Source: Sphingomonas arenae
Lineage (GTDB): Bacteria > Pseudomonadota > Alphaproteobacteria > Sphingomonadales > Sphingomonadaceae
Reading direction: 5' to 3'
DNA: 64,000 bases
Assembly: GCF_016924655.1 (NCBI RefSeq)
Contig: NZ_JAFFJU010000004.1
Location: 124,001 to 188,000 of the forward strand
This document shows, piece after piece, positions 1 through 8,410 of this stretch. The notes under the pieces are model-generated. The model was not told the origin of the DNA. It did no database searches and saw nothing but the letters and a program-made list of their open reading frames with translations. Both the position numbers and the translations under genes were made by a program. Each line of letters begins with the position of its first letter. Within the stretch, counting starts at the first letter, position 1.

Positions 1-868
1 CGATGGTGACGCTCCGCAGGCTTGCGAGGGACTCGCCCGTCTTCTCAATATGTTCGATCATGCCGAGCCAGACCGTGGGAACGCCCGCGCTATGGGTGAC
101 ACCCTCGGTCCGGAACAGGTCGCACATCTGCGCCGGTCTATAGTCCGCCGACAGCACGAGCTTGCACCCGACCATCGGCGCCGCCCACGGAACGCCCCAG
201 GCATTGGCGTGGAACATCGGCACGATCGGCAGCACGACTGAGCGTGCGGAAAGATCGAAGACGTCCGGCGCCACCTCGGCCATCGCGTGCAGCATGGTCG
301 AGCGATGCTCGTAGAGGACTCCCTTGGGATGACCGGTGGTCCCCGACGTGTAGCAGAGCCCGCACGGGTCCCGCTCATCCCCGTCGATCCAGGCGTAATC
401 GTCATCCTCGGCGCTCAGCCACTGGCTCCAGTCATCGCCGTCGAAACAGATGTAATGCTCAATGGTTTTCCACTGGTCTTTCAGCGCGTTCACCAGTGGA
501 GTGAAGGCCTTATCGTAGAACAGCACCCGGTCTTCCGCGTGATTCGCGATGTAGGAAAGCTGGTCCGGGAAGAGCCGCGGGTTGATGGTGTGGAGGACTC
601 CGCCCATGCCGCACACGCCGTACCAGGCGGTCAGGTGGCGGTCGTGGTTCATCGCCAGCGTGGCGACACGGTCGCCCTTGCGAATCCCCAGGCGCTCCAG
701 CCCCTTGGCCATCCGCCGCGCCGCGCCTGCCACCTCGGCCCAGTTTGTCCGGGTGATGCTCCCGTCCGCCCAGTTCGACACGATCTCGCGCCCGCCATGC
801 TCGCGCTCGGCATGGTCCACCAGCCGCATGACCCGAAGCGGCCAATCCTGCATCGCGCCCAGCTTCAT
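1..868 (-). CDS. Acyl-CoA synthetase (AMP-binding), C-terminal part beyond window
   Basis: The frame enters from the left edge; 289 N-terminal residues are visible and the stop is outside. It contains the AMP-binding P-loop YTSGTTGHPKGV at about residues 173-184, followed by the family-typical PMFHANAWGVPW segment, so it should activate a carboxylic acid, probably a medium or long-chain fatty acid, to its acyl-adenylate and CoA thioester. The ATG at 868 is preceded by a GGAGG-type ribosome site (GTGGAGGTGGGG). It lies 81 bp downstream of ybaB on the same strand. Substrate cannot be judged from the visible part. Confidence 0.9.
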   Translation of the reverse strand, partial: MKLGAMQDWPLRVMRLVDHAEREHGGREIVSNWADGSITRTNWAEVAGAARRMAKGLERLGIRKGDRVATLAMNHDRHLTAWYGVCGMGGVLHTINPRLFPDQLSYIANHAEDRVLFYDKAFTPLVNALKDQWKTIEHYICFDGDDWSQWLSAEDDDYAWIDGDERDPCGLCYTSGTTGHPKGVLYEHRSTMLHAMAEVAPDVFDLSARSVVLPIVPMFHANAWGVPWAAPMVGCKLVLSADYRPAQMCDLFRTEGVTHSAGVPTVWLGMIEHIEKTGESLASLRSVTI

Positions 869-949
869 CCCCACCTCCACCCGTGTAAGTTCGAAGGTGA
901 CTCGTTCAGCTCACATGCGCAAGGCTGGCCGTGAAGCCGTACGGCTCGC

Positions 950-1273
950 TTAGAAGGGCATCTGGAACCCGGGCGGCATCGGCAGGGCGGCACTCATCTT
1001 CTGCATCTCGGCGTTCGCAGCCTGGTCCGCCTTGGCGCGAGCGTCGTTCAATGCCGCCGCGATGAGGTCCTCCAGCATCGTCTTCTCCGACGGCTGCAGC
1101 AGGCTCTCGTCCAGGTCGACGTTGATGATGCGACCCTTGGCACTGGCCCGGATCTTCACCAGGCCGCCACCCGACTGCCCCTCGACCTCGATCTTCTCGA
1201 GGCTTTCCTGCGCCTTCTGCAGTTCGGCCTGCGCATTCTGCGCCATCTGCATGATCTCATCAAAGCTGGGCAT
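950..1273 (-). CDS. ybaB: YbaB/EbfC nucleoid-associated protein
   Basis: A 107-aa protein starting MPSFDEIMQMAQNAQ with the family pattern: a charged N-terminal helix, a central QSGGGLVKIRASAKGRI strand region and a C-terminal PPGFQMPF tail. YbaB proteins are small dimeric DNA-binding proteins. The ATG at 1273 lies inside the end of dnaX (14 nt overlap), which fixes the start and implies translational coupling. The dnaX-ybaB pairing is widely conserved, often with recR after it; here an acyl-CoA synthetase gene follows instead. Confidence 0.93.
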   Translation of the reverse strand: MPSFDEIMQMAQNAQAELQKAQESLEKIEVEGQSGGGLVKIRASAKGRIINVDLDESLLQPSEKTMLEDLIAAALNDARAKADQAANAEMQKMSAALPMPPGFQMPF

Positions 1274-2936
1274 GGTTCGCACCTTTCGTGGAAACGGATT
1301 CGAGCGTTGCGCCCGGGAAAGCGGAAAGCACGGCAGCCACGTTCGGGTCCGCCAGCACGGCGGCGCGTGCCCGCTCCTCGGCCATCTGCTCCTGCTGCAG
1401 CAGCGAGGGCTCGGCCTCGCCATCGCTCAGCGTGACCTTCCAGCCGCGGCCGGTGACCTGTTTCAGCACGTCGCCAAGTTCACGCGGGAAGTTGGTGCCC
1501 AGCGGCCGCAGTGGCTTGAGCTCCAGCTCTCCGCTCGCAAACCGCACCAGGCCCACCTGATCGTGCAGCTGCTGGGACAGGAGGGCCTTGCCTTTCGCCT
1601 CCAGCAGCTTGACGAGGTCCGCGAAGCTCTCTGGACCCTCAGCGTGCGCGGGTGACGCGGCACTCGCCGGCGCGGACCTTGCCGGAGCACCCGCCACGGC
1701 CACAGCGCCCTCACCGCCCTGCAACCGGGCGATTAGCGCCGCCGGGTCCGGCAGCTCGGCTGCATGCACCACCCGCAGCAGCGCCATGGCGGCCGCCTCC
1801 TGCGGATCGGGCGCGACCTGGACGTCCGTCAGTCCCTTCAGCAGCAGCTGCCACAAGCGGTGCAGAGTCGCCCAGCCGAGCTTGCCTGCCAGGTCCGCCG
1901 CCGCCTCGCGCTCCTCGGCCGAAGCCAGCACGTCGCCGCCCGCTCCCGCCTTCGCGCGAGTGACCGCATGCACGCTCTCCATCAGCCCACGCAGCAGCGC
2001 CGACGGATCGATCCCCAGCGCATGAGCCGAATCCAGCTGCTCCAGCACCGCCGCCGCATCGCCACTCAGCAAAGTCACAAGCAGCTGGCGCGTGCGTCCG
2101 CGATCCGCCAGTCCGAGCATCGCCCGGACCTGCTCCGCCGTCACCTTGCCCTGCCCGTGCGCGATCGCCTGGTCGAGGATCGAGAGCCCATCGCGAGCCG
2201 AGCCTTCCGCCGCCCGCGCGACGACCGCCAGCGCCTCCGGCTCGACTTCGATTCCCTCCGCCTGCGCCACCCGCGCGAAATGCTCGGCAAGCTTCTCCGC
2301 CGGGATCCGCCGCAGGTCGAAGCGCTGGCACCGCGACAGGACGGTCACCGGGACCTTGTTCACCTCGGTGGTGGCGAACAGGAACTTCACATGCTCAGGC
2401 GGTTCCTCAAGTGTCTTCAGCAACGCATTGAATGCGCTCTTCGACAGCATGTGGACTTCGTCAATGATATAGATCTTGAAGCGCGCCGAAACCGCCGAAT
2501 AGCGCACCGCCTCGATGATCTCGCGGACGTCGTCCACGCCCGTGTGGCTGGCCGCGTCCATCTCGATCACGTCGATATGGCGCCCTTCCGCGATCGCCCG
2601 GCACGGCTCGCACACCCCGCACGGATCGATGGTTGGCCCACCTTTCCCATCCGGACCGATGCAATTGAGCGCCTTCGCCACCAGCCGCGCGGTGGAAGTC
2701 TTCCCCACGCCGCGCACCCCCGTCATCAGGAACGCATGCGCGATCCGGTTCTGGGCGATGGCATTTCCCAGCGTCTGCACCATCGCATCCTGCCCGATCA
2801 GTTCGGCAAAGCTCTGCGGCCGGTACTTGCGCGCCAGCACCCGATAGGGCGACGCAGCCGCACTCTTCTCCAGCGGCTGCGCGGGCAGGTCCAGGCCGAG
2901 GCCGGGTTCTTCCTGAAGCGATTCGTCGTCGGTCAT
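1260..2936 (-). CDS. dnaX: DNA polymerase III subunit tau/gamma
   Basis: A 558-aa clamp-loader AAA+ ATPase. Visible are Walker A GVRGVGKTST (about 73-82), the zinc-binding cysteine cluster ending CGVCEPC, Walker B IIDEVHMLS and the SRC sensor SRCQRFDLRR. The C-terminal third is Ala/Gly-rich followed by a conserved tau-like domain. It loads the beta clamp and ties polymerase to the replisome. The ATG at 2936 (MTDDESLQEE) gives a short acidic N-terminal extension before the conserved YRVLARKYRPQSF; the open frame extends further upstream but without family similarity. I did not identify a convincing frameshift site for a separate gamma form. Confidence 0.95.
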   Translation of the reverse strand: MTDDESLQEEPGLGLDLPAQPLEKSAAASPYRVLARKYRPQSFAELIGQDAMVQTLGNAIAQNRIAHAFLMTGVRGVGKTSTARLVAKALNCIGPDGKGGPTIDPCGVCEPCRAIAEGRHIDVIEMDAASHTGVDDVREIIEAVRYSAVSARFKIYIIDEVHMLSKSAFNALLKTLEEPPEHVKFLFATTEVNKVPVTVLSRCQRFDLRRIPAEKLAEHFARVAQAEGIEVEPEALAVVARAAEGSARDGLSILDQAIAHGQGKVTAEQVRAMLGLADRGRTRQLLVTLLSGDAAAVLEQLDSAHALGIDPSALLRGLMESVHAVTRAKAGAGGDVLASAEEREAAADLAGKLGWATLHRLWQLLLKGLTDVQVAPDPQEAAAMALLRVVHAAELPDPAALIARLQGGEGAVAVAGAPARSAPASAASPAHAEGPESFADLVKLLEAKGKALLSQQLHDQVGLVRFASGELELKPLRPLGTNFPRELGDVLKQVTGRGWKVTLSDGEAEPSLLQQEQMAEERARAAVLADPNVAAVLSAFPGATLESVSTKGANHAQL

Positions 2937-2977
2937 CGGGTCCGGTTGTAGGCGGGTTTCCTCCCGCCCGTCATCAC

Positions 2978-3006
2978 TTGCCTGATGGACAGCCCTTCGC
3001 CATATG
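2978..3006 (+). promoter_or_regulatory. Sigma-70-type promoter of the SRP RNA gene
   Basis: TTGCCT (2978-2983), a 17-bp spacer and CATATG (3001-3006). The predicted transcription start about 7 bp further falls where the closing helix of the SRP RNA begins, so promoter and RNA support each other. Confidence 0.6.
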
Positions 3007-3011
3007 CGCCG

Positions 3012-3104
3012 CGGGAGTCGGGCGGACGAGGCTGTCGCCAACCTGGTCAGGTCCGGAAGGAAGCAGCCACAACGATTTCGTCTCGGGTCGTTCCGGCTCC
3101 CACC
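3012..3104 (+). ncRNA. ffs: Small bacterial SRP RNA (4.5S)
   Basis: The invariant SRP apical motif GGTCAGGTCCGGAAGGAAGC is at 3045-3064. The ends form a closing helix: GGGAGTCGG at 3013-3021 pairs with CCGGCTCCC at 3093-3101 with one G-U pair. The roughly 93-nt length fits the compact bacterial SRP RNA that binds Ffh and targets nascent membrane proteins. It is divergent from dnaX, a common place for ffs. The ends are estimated from the helix and the promoter. Confidence 0.93.
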
Positions 3105-3183
3105 CACAAGCTGCCGAGTGCAGCGCAGCAGCACGAAGAGCCAGCGAGTGTCGGCCGGCCTGCGGCAAAGCCGAAAGGACCGA

Positions 3184-3208
3184 CGTCACGGGATTCACTC
3201 CCGTGACG
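3184..3208. repeat. Perfect 10-bp inverted repeat downstream of SRP RNA
   Basis: CGTCACGGGA, a 5-nt TTCAC loop, then TCCCGTGACG. There is no T-run after it on the plus strand, so it is not a convincing intrinsic terminator; it may be an RNA processing or stop structure behind ffs. Confidence 0.4.
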
Positions 3209-3245
3209 GCCCTTCCACTAGCAAGCCGCTCCCCCCTTGCGCCCA

Positions 3246-3320
3246 CGCTGAGCCTGTCGAAGCGTTGAACGACCGAAGAGCACCTTTCGACAATAACCCT
3301 TCGACAAGCTCAGGGTGAGC
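3246..3320. repeat. Inverted pair of the CCTGAGCCTGTCGA-type short repeat
   Basis: CTGAGCCTGTCGAAG at about 3248-3262 is mirrored with one mismatch by CTTCGACAAGCTCAG near 3299-3313, continuing into GGTGAGC. The same core occurs in the tandem array at 7.1-7.3 kb. This looks like a dispersed REP-like intergenic repeat, a kind common in sphingomonad genomes. It fills the space between ffs and the ferredoxin stop; no gene is seen here. Confidence 0.7.
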
Positions 3321-3331
3321 GCAACCGAGCC

Positions 3332-3661
3332 TCAACCCCAATCCACCACAGCCCCCGGCATCCGCACCGTCAGCTCCTCCAGCTCCTCCGACAGCACGAT
3401 CTGGCACGCCAACCGGCTCGTCCGTGTCACGTGCGCCGCCAGGTCAAGCAGGTCGTCCTCCTCCTCGGATGCCGGCGGCAGGCTGGCGAAATCCTCCGCG
3501 GCCACGATGACGTGACAGGTCGAGCAGCTCATCTGCCCCTCGCACGTCCCCTCGAGCGGCTGGCCGGCGGCCTGCGCGACGTGCAGCAGCACCGACCCTG
3601 GAGCCGCCTCCACCTCCCGGTCAAGCGCCCCATCGGCCTTGAGGAACCGCACCAGCGTCAT
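3332..3661 (-). CDS. [2Fe-2S] ferredoxin
   Basis: A 109-aa protein with the adrenodoxin/ISC-type cysteine pattern CEGQMSCSTC plus a fourth cysteine in RLACQIVL, and an acidic stretch (ASEEEDDLLDL) typical of the partner-docking helix. It carries single electrons in the cytoplasm. Its ATG at 3661 overlaps the stop of the upstream cysteine desulfurase by 4 nt, so it is probably co-translated and likely serves Fe-S cluster assembly, as Fdx does for IscS. The functional link is inferred from context. Confidence 0.9.
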   Translation of the reverse strand: MTLVRFLKADGALDREVEAAPGSVLLHVAQAAGQPLEGTCEGQMSCSTCHVIVAAEDFASLPPASEEEDDLLDLAAHVTRTSRLACQIVLSEELEELTVRMPGAVVDWG

Positions 3662-4770
3662 GCCGCAAGTCCTTGCTGCGCCTCGGCCGCCGCGTTGATC
3701 CGCCGGCACGCGGCCACCAGCTCCTCCTCCGACGTATAGCGCCCGAACCCCAGCCGCACGGACGCGCGCGCCTGGCCGTCACTCAAGCCCAGCGCCCGAA
3801 GCACATGGCTCGGTCGCCCCGAGCCGCTCGCGCAGGCGCTCCCCAGGCTGAACGCAATATCCCGCAGATCCGAGATCAGCCGCGCGGCGTCCAGTCCCTC
3901 GCGGCGGATGTTGAGATTGCCCCGGTACCGCGCCTCGGTGCTGCCGTTGACGCTCCACGCCGGCCCGAGCGCCTCCCGCGCCGCGGTCCACAGCCGCTCC
4001 ACGTGCGCCGCATCCTCTGTCCGTCGCTCCAGCGCCAGCTTTGCCGCCGTCCCGAAACCCGCCACCAGCATCGGCGACAGGGTTCCCGACCGCAGCCCCT
4101 GCTCCTGGCCACCGCCATGGATCAGCGGCTCGAGCCGAATCCCGTCCCGAATCCACAAGGCCCCGATCATCTTCGGCCCATGGATCTTGTGCGCGCACGC
4201 CGTTACCAGGTCGGGCCCGTCCGGAACGTCCATCCGCCCGAAGCCCTGCACCGCGTCGCACAGCATCAGCGCTCCGGCCGCATGGGCGATGGCGGCAACC
4301 TCGGCGACGGGCTGGATCACGCCGATCTCGTTGTTGACCAGCATGACCGCGACCACCAGCGTCCGCTCGTCCACCGCCGCACGGACCGCGTCCAGGTCCA
4401 CGATTCCGTCTGCGCGCACCGGCAGCCGGACCACCTCCAGCCCTCGCCCCTCCAGCCATTCGCAGCTATCGAGCACCGCTGCATGCTCCGTCGCGACCGT
4501 GACGATCCGCCGCCGCTCGCCCGTCGCCTGCTCGGCCAGGCCCTTGAGCGCCCAGTTGATCGCCTCCGTTGCCCCCGACGTGAACAGCACCTGCCCACCC
4601 GCCGGCATGGCCATCGCCACCAGATCCCGAGCCACGGCGATCGCCGCCGCCGCTTCCCGCCCCCAGCGATTGGGGCTGTGCGGATTGGCGAACTTGTCGA
4701 GCCACGGCTCCATCGCGGGGCGAACCTCCGGCGCCAGCGGCGTCGTCGCTTGGTAATCGAGGTAGATCAT
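3658..4770 (-). CDS. Cysteine desulfurase (NifS/IscS-like), second of a tandem pair
   Basis: A 370-aa class V PLP aminotransferase. The PLP lysine is in CAHKIHGPK (about residue 195), the PLP-stacking histidine in TEHAAVL, and the persulfide cysteine in LGSACASGSGRPSHV. It removes sulfur from cysteine as an enzyme persulfide for Fe-S cluster or thio-cofactor assembly. The start at 4770 overlaps the stop of the preceding paralogue by 4 nt and its own stop overlaps the ferredoxin start by 4 nt. All catalytic residues are present, so both paralogues could be active. Confidence 0.92.
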   Translation of the reverse strand: MIYLDYQATTPLAPEVRPAMEPWLDKFANPHSPNRWGREAAAAIAVARDLVAMAMPAGGQVLFTSGATEAINWALKGLAEQATGERRRIVTVATEHAAVLDSCEWLEGRGLEVVRLPVRADGIVDLDAVRAAVDERTLVVAVMLVNNEIGVIQPVAEVAAIAHAAGALMLCDAVQGFGRMDVPDGPDLVTACAHKIHGPKMIGALWIRDGIRLEPLIHGGGQEQGLRSGTLSPMLVAGFGTAAKLALERRTEDAAHVERLWTAAREALGPAWSVNGSTEARYRGNLNIRREGLDAARLISDLRDIAFSLGSACASGSGRPSHVLRALGLSDGQARASVRLGFGRYTSEEELVAACRRINAAAEAQQGLAA

Positions 4771-5831
4771 GCTGCCCGCGCCGCTGCCCGGTCCGCGATC
4801 CGGCGGAACTCGGCGGCGAACGCCCGGACCTCCTCCGCCGCCGTCTGCGGCCCGAAGCTGATCCGGATGGTCGACGCGGCCACTTCCTGCGGGACCCCCA
4901 TGGCCGCGAGCACATGGCTCGGCTTCATGCTCCCGCTGGAACAGGCGCTCCCCGCCGACACCGCGAACCCTGCCAGGTCCAGCTGCACCAGCAGGCTCGC
5001 GCTCGTGAGCCCGGGCACCGCATAGGCGCCGATTGCCGGACTCCGCTCCGCCCCGGCAGCAACGGCCGACAGCCCAAGCTCACTTTCGAGTTGCCCCCGC
5101 AGATCGGCCAGACGTGGCATGGCGGCCCGGAACGCCCCCGCCTTCAAGGCCGCGGCGAACCCGGCCGCCGCCGGCAAATTCTGGGTGCCCCGGCGATAGC
5201 CCCGCTCCTGCCCGCCCTCGGCTTTGAGGCTGCCGAGACTCTTCACCAGCAGCGCCCCAATCCCCGGTGGCCCACCCAGCTTGTGCGCCGACACGGCGAT
5301 GAAGTCCGCTTCGGGAAGGTCCAGCTTGCCCGCCGACTGCGATGCATCGACCAGCAGCAGCGACCCAGCCGCCCGGACCTGTTCGCCAAGAGCCGCGACC
5401 GGCTGAACGACCCCCGTTTCGTTGTTCACATGCTGGATCGCGACCAGCGCTGGCCCGTCTGCGAGCGCCGCATTGAGCGCGCCCGCATCGATCATCCCGT
5501 CACCACCGACCGGCAGCACGCGAGCTCCCTCGCCCATGGCGGCAAACACCGCGTCATGCTCGGTCGCCCCCAAGAGCCGTCCAGGCACGCCCGTCCGCCC
5601 GGCGATCGCCAGCGCCTCGCTCGCGCCCGAAGTGAGGATGACGTCATGCCGCCACCCGAGCGCCTCCGCGATTGACGACCTCGCCTCCTCCAGCGCCGCG
5701 CGCGCCGCGCGTCCCTCGGCATGCGGGGACGACGGGTTCGCCCACCGGTCCATCGCTTCGGCGACGGCAGCGCGCGCTTCCGGCAGCATCGGCGTGGTCG
5801 CCGCATGATCGAGATAAATGCGCTTCTTCAA
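4767..5831 (-). CDS. Cysteine desulfurase (NifS/IscS-like), first of a tandem pair
   Basis: A 354-aa protein starting MKKRIYLDHAATTPMLPEA. PLP lysine in SAHKLGGPPGIG, stacking histidine in TEHDAVF, and catalytic cysteine in SAGSACSSGSMKPSHV. Same fold and chemistry as the following gene but clearly diverged from it, so it is an old duplication or a heterodimer partner rather than a recent copy. It is the first gene of a three-gene overlapping operon with the second desulfurase and the ferredoxin. Upstream lies a divergent hydrolase gene at 5922. Confidence 0.92.
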   Translation of the reverse strand: MKKRIYLDHAATTPMLPEARAAVAEAMDRWANPSSPHAEGRAARAALEEARSSIAEALGWRHDVILTSGASEALAIAGRTGVPGRLLGATEHDAVFAAMGEGARVLPVGGDGMIDAGALNAALADGPALVAIQHVNNETGVVQPVAALGEQVRAAGSLLLVDASQSAGKLDLPEADFIAVSAHKLGGPPGIGALLVKSLGSLKAEGGQERGYRRGTQNLPAAAGFAAALKAGAFRAAMPRLADLRGQLESELGLSAVAAGAERSPAIGAYAVPGLTSASLLVQLDLAGFAVSAGSACSSGSMKPSHVLAAMGVPQEVAASTIRISFGPQTAAEEVRAFAAEFRRIADRAAARAA

Positions 5832-5921
5832 CGATCGCCTACGCGCCGATTGCCTGTTTTCCGCTGCGGCCTATATAGGCGCGCAACACCGCCGCACAGT
5901 GTCCACAGCGTTGAGAGCCTC

Positions 5922-6596
5922 ATGCCCGAAGTGATTTTCCCCGGTCCCGAAGGCCGTCTCGAAGGCCGTTTCCACCCGGGACTGCGGCCGCGGGCACCTG
6001 TCGCGCTGATCCTGCACAGCCATCCGCAGGCCGGCGGCACGATGAACAACAAGATCGTGCAGCTGCTCTACCAGACCTTCGTGAAGCGCGGTTTCGCCAC
6101 CCTGCGGTTCAACTTCCGCGGCGTGGGCAAGAGCCAGGGCGTGTTCGACAACGGCATCGGCGAACTGTCCGACGCTGCCAGCGCGCTGGACTGGGTGCAG
6201 CAGATCCACCCCGAAGCGGAGCAGACCTGGGTCGCCGGTGTTAGCTTCGGCGCCTGGATCGGCATGCAGCTGCTGATGCGCCGGCCGGAGATCAAGGGCT
6301 TCATCTCCATCGCGCCGCCCGCCAACATGTACGACTTCAGCTTCCTCGCCCCTTGCCCGTCCTCGGGTATCATCATCCAGGGCGAAGCGGACGAGGTGGT
6401 GACCCCGCCCGCCGTCCAGAAGCTCGTCGACAAGCTTCGGACCCAGAAGCACATCACCATCCACCACGACACGATACCGGGCGCGAATCACTTCTTCGCA
6501 AACGAGCTCGACCTCCTGATGAAGAGCGTCGACGGTTACCTCGACATGCGCCTGTCGCAGCCGGTGCCGCCCCCGACCATCGCCGGCAAGCGCTAG
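5922..6596 (+). CDS. Alpha/beta hydrolase of the small dienelactone-hydrolase-like type
   Basis: A 224-aa protein starting MPEVIFPGPEGRLEGRF. It has the oxyanion region HSHPQAGGTMNNK, a nucleophile-elbow-like GVSFGAWIG and a late GANHFF histidine, the arrangement of the conserved bacterial COG2945 hydrolases. The elbow reads G-V-S-F-G, so Ser is the likely nucleophile and Asp of GEADEVV a candidate acid. The physiological substrate is unknown. An open frame extends upstream but lacks family similarity; the ATG at 5922 matches the expected N-terminus. Confidence 0.85.
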   Translation: MPEVIFPGPEGRLEGRFHPGLRPRAPVALILHSHPQAGGTMNNKIVQLLYQTFVKRGFATLRFNFRGVGKSQGVFDNGIGELSDAASALDWVQQIHPEAEQTWVAGVSFGAWIGMQLLMRRPEIKGFISIAPPANMYDFSFLAPCPSSGIIIQGEADEVVTPPAVQKLVDKLRTQKHITIHHDTIPGANHFFANELDLLMKSVDGYLDMRLSQPVPPPTIAGKR

Positions 6597-6784
6597 CCGG
6601 CCAGGCTGCCGGGTCCGGGCACGGCCCAGATCAGCACGTTGACCAGGATCACGAACCCGGCGGCGATCATCAGAACGCCCTGCTTCCGGTGCTCCCGGCC
6701 CCAGGCGAACCGGGCCCCGGCGATCATCAGCACCAGCGCCGAGATGGTCGCGATGGACAGTGTCGCTGCCGCCAATCCGCTCAT
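6593..6784 (-). CDS. Small two-helix membrane protein, function unknown
   Basis: A 63-aa frame with two hydrophobic segments (about residues 4-24 and 36-55) joined by a basic loop GREHRKQG, so likely an inner-membrane hairpin with both ends periplasmic. It is convergent with the hydrolase gene (4 nt overlap). I recognise no family. The short length and lack of conserved motifs keep confidence moderate. Confidence 0.55.
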   Translation of the reverse strand: MSGLAAATLSIATISALVLMIAGARFAWGREHRKQGVLMIAAGFVILVNVLIWAVPGPGSLAG

Positions 6785-6842
6785 CCGATTTCTCCCGCCC
6801 GCATATACCGCCCCTTAACCACCATCCGGCAATAACCGGCCG

Positions 6843-7094
6843 ATGATCGGAGAGGACCAGCAGCGCAAGCTCGAAGAAGCATTCGAACGCATCGAGGAAA
6901 CGATCCTGCCCTGCATCGCCATGATGCTCGAGACCCTGCTGGACGCATCCGCCAATCTCGCCAGCGTCGATCCCAAGGCCCTCGCCGCCGAACTACAGAC
7001 CCTCGCCGCCGAGCTCGAGGAGCTGACCCGCACCGTGGAACGCTCCTCCCCAGTGCAGCTCGGGCCGGGCGCCTACCGAACGGGCACGATCTAG
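6843..7094 (+). CDS. Small helical protein, function unknown
   Basis: An 83-aa, Leu/Ala/Glu-rich protein starting MIGEDQQRKLEEAFERIEE; most of the length is predicted helical with heptad-like Leu spacing (ALAAELQTLAAELEELT), consistent with a short coiled coil. No signal peptide or membrane segment. It is followed directly by the tandem repeat array. No family recognised. Confidence 0.55.
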   Translation: MIGEDQQRKLEEAFERIEETILPCIAMMLETLLDASANLASVDPKALAAELQTLAAELEELTRTVERSSPVQLGPGAYRTGTI

Positions 7095-7101
7095 ACTCCA
7101 G

Positions 7102-7308
7102 GCGCTCACCTTTGAGCCTGGCGATCGAAGCCTGCCGACTTAACTGCGCTCACCCTGAGCCTGTCGATCGAAGCCTTCCGACTTAACTGCGCTCACCCTG
7201 AGCCTGTCGATCGAAGCCTTCCGACTTAACTGCGCTCACCCTGAGCCTGTCGAAGGGTGTTCCCCCCCGAGCGCGCTTCGACAAGCTCCCTTCCACCAAG
7301 CTCAGGAC
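7102..7308. repeat. 43-bp tandem array of a CCTGAGCCTGTCGA repeat
   Basis: GCGCTCACC begins at 7102, 7146, 7189 and 7232, giving a 44, 43, 43 bp period. The unit includes CACCCTGAGCCTGTCGATCG and ends CCGACTTAACT; the first copy is degenerate and the last is cut short at about 7256. An inverted arm with CGCTTCGACAAGCT and AAGCTCAGG follows at about 7270-7308. The 7095-7341 gap contains nothing else I can identify. Confidence 0.85.
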
Positions 7309-7341
7309 ATACAGCCCCAGCGCCAGCGAGGGCACGACGGC

Positions 7342-8283
7342 CTACGCCACCAGCTCCGCATGCAGAGCCGGGTCGATGTTGCCCCCTGACAGCACGGCGA
7401 CCGTTCCCGGCAACGCCTCGACTCGCCCGCTGAGCAGCGCCGCCAGCGCCACCGCTCCGCCCGGCTCCACCACCAGCTGAAGCTCGCGCCACGCGAACCG
7501 CACCGCCTCACGCGTCTCCGCTTCGCTGACCGTCACCGCCGCCGCCTCCCGCGCCGAGAGCACGCCGAAGGTGATGGGCGACACCCGCGGGGTCTGGAGG
7601 GCATCGCACAGGGTCGGCGGTGCGTTCGGCTCCACGGGCACGATCTGTCCCCCCGCCAGCGACCGGGCCATGTCGTCCCAACCCACCGGCTCCACGCAGA
7701 CGATCGCCGCCTCCGCACAGGCCAGCGCGATGCCCGATGCCAACCCGCCACCCCCGGTCGGCACCAGGATTTGGCTCGGCGAGCCCGGCATCTGCTCAAG
7801 GATCTCCAGCCCGACCGTTCCCTGCCCCGCGACGATATCCGGATCGTCGAAGCTCGGCACTAGGGTGGCTCCCCGGGTCTTCGCGATCTCGGTGGCGATC
7901 GCCACCCGATCCTCGGTCTCCCGGTCGTAGAAGACGATCTCCGCCCCTTCCGCCCGAGTCCCCTCCACCTTCAGCGCCGGCGCGTCCGACGGCATGACGA
8001 TGCACGCCGGAATGCCGAGTCGCCGGGCCGCGATCGCGACGCCCTGCGCGTGGTTACCGGAAGAAAACGCCACCACTCCCCGTGCCCGCTGTTCCTCATC
8101 GAGCTGCAGCAGCCGGTTGCTCGCCCCCCGCAGCTTGAACGCGCCGCCGGTCTGAAGATTCTCGCATTTCAGCCAGACTCGCGCCCGGCGGATTTCCGCC
8201 TCTCGCAGCGGGGTCTCGATCACCTGCCCCACAATCCGCTCGGCAGCGGCGAGAACGTCGTCCCGGATCGGCAGTAAAGTCAT
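7342..8283 (-). CDS. PLP-dependent threonine/serine ammonia-lyase
   Basis: A 313-aa fold-type II PLP enzyme: cofactor lysine in GAFKLRGASNR, SSGNHAQGVA substrate loop and the phosphate-binding TGGGGLASG. It deaminates threonine or serine (or a hydroxyaspartate) to a 2-oxo acid. It lacks the C-terminal ACT regulatory domain of biosynthetic IlvA, so a catabolic or serine-racemase/dehydratase role is more likely. The ATG at 8283 faces the divergent decarboxylase promoter region. Exact substrate is not decidable by eye. Confidence 0.88.
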   Translation of the reverse strand: MTLLPIRDDVLAAAERIVGQVIETPLREAEIRRARVWLKCENLQTGGAFKLRGASNRLLQLDEEQRARGVVAFSSGNHAQGVAIAARRLGIPACIVMPSDAPALKVEGTRAEGAEIVFYDRETEDRVAIATEIAKTRGATLVPSFDDPDIVAGQGTVGLEILEQMPGSPSQILVPTGGGGLASGIALACAEAAIVCVEPVGWDDMARSLAGGQIVPVEPNAPPTLCDALQTPRVSPITFGVLSAREAAAVTVSEAETREAVRFAWRELQLVVEPGGAVALAALLSGRVEALPGTVAVLSGGNIDPALHAELVA

Positions 8284-8375
8284 GGCTTTTCCTCTTGATT
8301 CCAGGAGCTTGGCTGCGCTGTGCCCGATCTGCGCCGAACCGTTCCGAGCCGGTCAAAACCGGACCGGAAAAAATG

Positions 8376-8404
8376 TTGCGTTAAGGGGACCCCGTCCATA
8401 TATC
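8376..8404 (+). promoter_or_regulatory. Sigma-70-type promoter of the decarboxylase leader
   Basis: TTGCGT (8376-8381), a 17-bp spacer and TATATC (8399-8404). Transcription would begin near 8411, just before the helix that buries the ribosome site of the decarboxylase. Confidence 0.55.
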
Positions 8405-8410
8405 GCGCCT

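Noticed and set aside
1260-2936. Programmed frameshift in dnaX to make gamma
   Set aside because: No convincing slippery heptamer with a following stem was found by eye.
3184-3208. Intrinsic terminator for the SRP RNA
   Set aside because: The stem is perfect but is followed by GCCC, not a T-run; kept only as an inverted repeat.
7102-7260. CRISPR array
   Set aside because: The whole 43-bp unit repeats; there are no unique spacers between repeats and no cas genes.
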